A DNA stretch of 42,021 bases, from the NCBI GenBank assembly GCA_947258545.1, contig CAMYJI010000041.1:1-42021 (forward strand), written 5' to 3'. The DNA comes from an uncultured Ectothiorhodospiraceae bacterium. GTDB taxonomy: Bacteria > Pseudomonadota > Gammaproteobacteria > UBA9214. A program made the translations under genes and the position numbers. This document shows positions 41,859-42,021 of this stretch, piece by piece; the first letter of the stretch is position 1, and each line of letters opens with the position of its first letter. The notes below the pieces were generated by a model. That model saw only the letters and a list, made by a program, of their open reading frames with translations, was not told where the DNA came from and searched no databases.

Positions 41859-41925
41859 CAACACAATCAAGTCGTTCGCTTCGCTCACTGCGACGCCGCT
41901 TTGCGGCGCGCCTTATTGTGGGCGT
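41853..41925 (+). other. attC recombination site, interrupted at R'
   Basis: R'' is GCATAAC (41853-41859). The L'' region ACACAATCAAG pairs with L' CTTATTGTG (41912-41920) if one C is left unpaired, the classic extrahelical base of an attC hairpin. Between them lie the paired GACGCCGC / GCGGCGC segments and a TTT loop. The final GGGCGT breaks off after GT of the expected GTTRRRY, where the sequence changes to GTGTGCCGGG, the likely intron start. Box positions and pairing were assigned by eye. Confidence 0.72.
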
Positions 41926-42021
41926 GTGTGCCGGGCATGGCACTAGACTCGTCGGGTGAAAGTCCCGATACCAGGTTATCGCGGAGCCGAAGGTTAGCGA
42001 AAGGGCAAGGGCGTTGCCGTG
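41926..42021 (+). mobile_element. 5' end of a group II intron (continues beyond window)
   Basis: The sequence starts GTGTGCC, fitting the GUGYG 5' consensus, and forms an early GTGCC/GGCAC stem. It continues with GGGTGAAAGTCCC, then GGTTATCGCGGAGCC, GAAAGGGCAAGGGCG and GTTGCCGTG. These resemble the first part of domain I in bacterial group II introns, especially the class C introns found in attC sites. The alternation GTGTGTG makes the exact 5' border uncertain by 2 nt (41924 or 41926). No reverse-transcriptase reading frame is reached before the window ends. Confidence 0.7.

Larger units (their letters stand above)
41269..41924 (+). mobile_element. integron gene cassette carrying a toxin-antitoxin pair
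   Basis: The cassette would start after G of G/TTATGC (41268) and end at the G of the interrupted R' box (41924), about 656 bp. Its own R'' box GCATAAC (41853-41859) is the exact complement of the GTTATGC at its start, as expected for an excised circular cassette. It holds one promoter, a toxin and an antitoxin in the same direction, and an attC that begins at the antitoxin stop codon. This is the typical layout of TA cassettes in chromosomal integrons and clusters of attC sites lacking integrase. No integrase gene is in the window. Confidence 0.7.

Overview
The window looks like chromosomal DNA of a GC-rich gammaproteobacterium that lives by respiration. The evidence is an apaG/rsmA/pdxA/surA/lptD block, an MSHA type IV pilus locus, the AmgK/MurU cell-wall recycling pair, an OmcA/MtrC-type decaheme cytochrome, and a diheme cytochrome resembling the FccA subunit of flavocytochrome c sulfide dehydrogenase. 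The last two suggest sulfur-oxidising or metal-reducing relatives, but no 16S rRNA or other species marker is present.

Layout. (1) 1-2.1 kb: the 3'-truncated apaG, two small + strand genes and rsmA. (2) 2.1-8.5 kb: an insert between rsmA and pdxA. It carries a decaheme outer-surface cytochrome behind a probable FNR/ANR site, a long palindromic element, a decayed remnant of a pdxA 3' end, and a lower-GC pair made of a HAD phosphatase and a GH13_18 glycoside phosphorylase. (3) 8.5-13.2 kb: pdxA, surA and lptD, all on the minus strand. (4) 13.4-17.7 kb: a divergent RND adaptor and pump. (5) 17.9-30.9 kb: a minus-strand MSHA pilus cluster read from a good sigma-54 promoter: PilN-like protein, mshJ, K, L, M, N, E, G, the major pilin, a fused MshC-MshD-like protein, an MshO-like protein, an MshP-like pilin carrying a repeat domain that resembles a beta-propeller, and a displaced PilM-like mshI. 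(6) 31.2-33.9 kb: amgK and murU with an OmpA-family lipoprotein gene between them. (7) 34.0-37.6 kb: a GCS2-type ligase, an aspartoacylase-like M14 enzyme and a GT-B glycosyltransferase. (8) 37.6-42.0 kb: an accessory zone with a MITE-like repeat, a duplicated Sel1-like gene flanking a diheme cytochrome, an IS3-family element, a toxin-antitoxin gene cassette bounded by integron-type sites, and the 5' end of what looks like a group II intron sitting in the cassette's attC.

How it fits together. In Pseudomonas aeruginosa the order is apaG-rsmA-pdxA-surA-lptD, then amgK-murU directly beside lptD. Here the same backbone is present but opened in several places: by the cytochrome/phosphorylase insert, by the RND+MSHA insert, and by the ompA-like gene. 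The most unusual items are the integron-like right end with a TA cassette and an intron in its attC, the pilin-repeat fusion, the MshC-MshD fusion, and the pdxA remnant that marks how the phosphorylase pair arrived. All calls were made by eye, without database searches.
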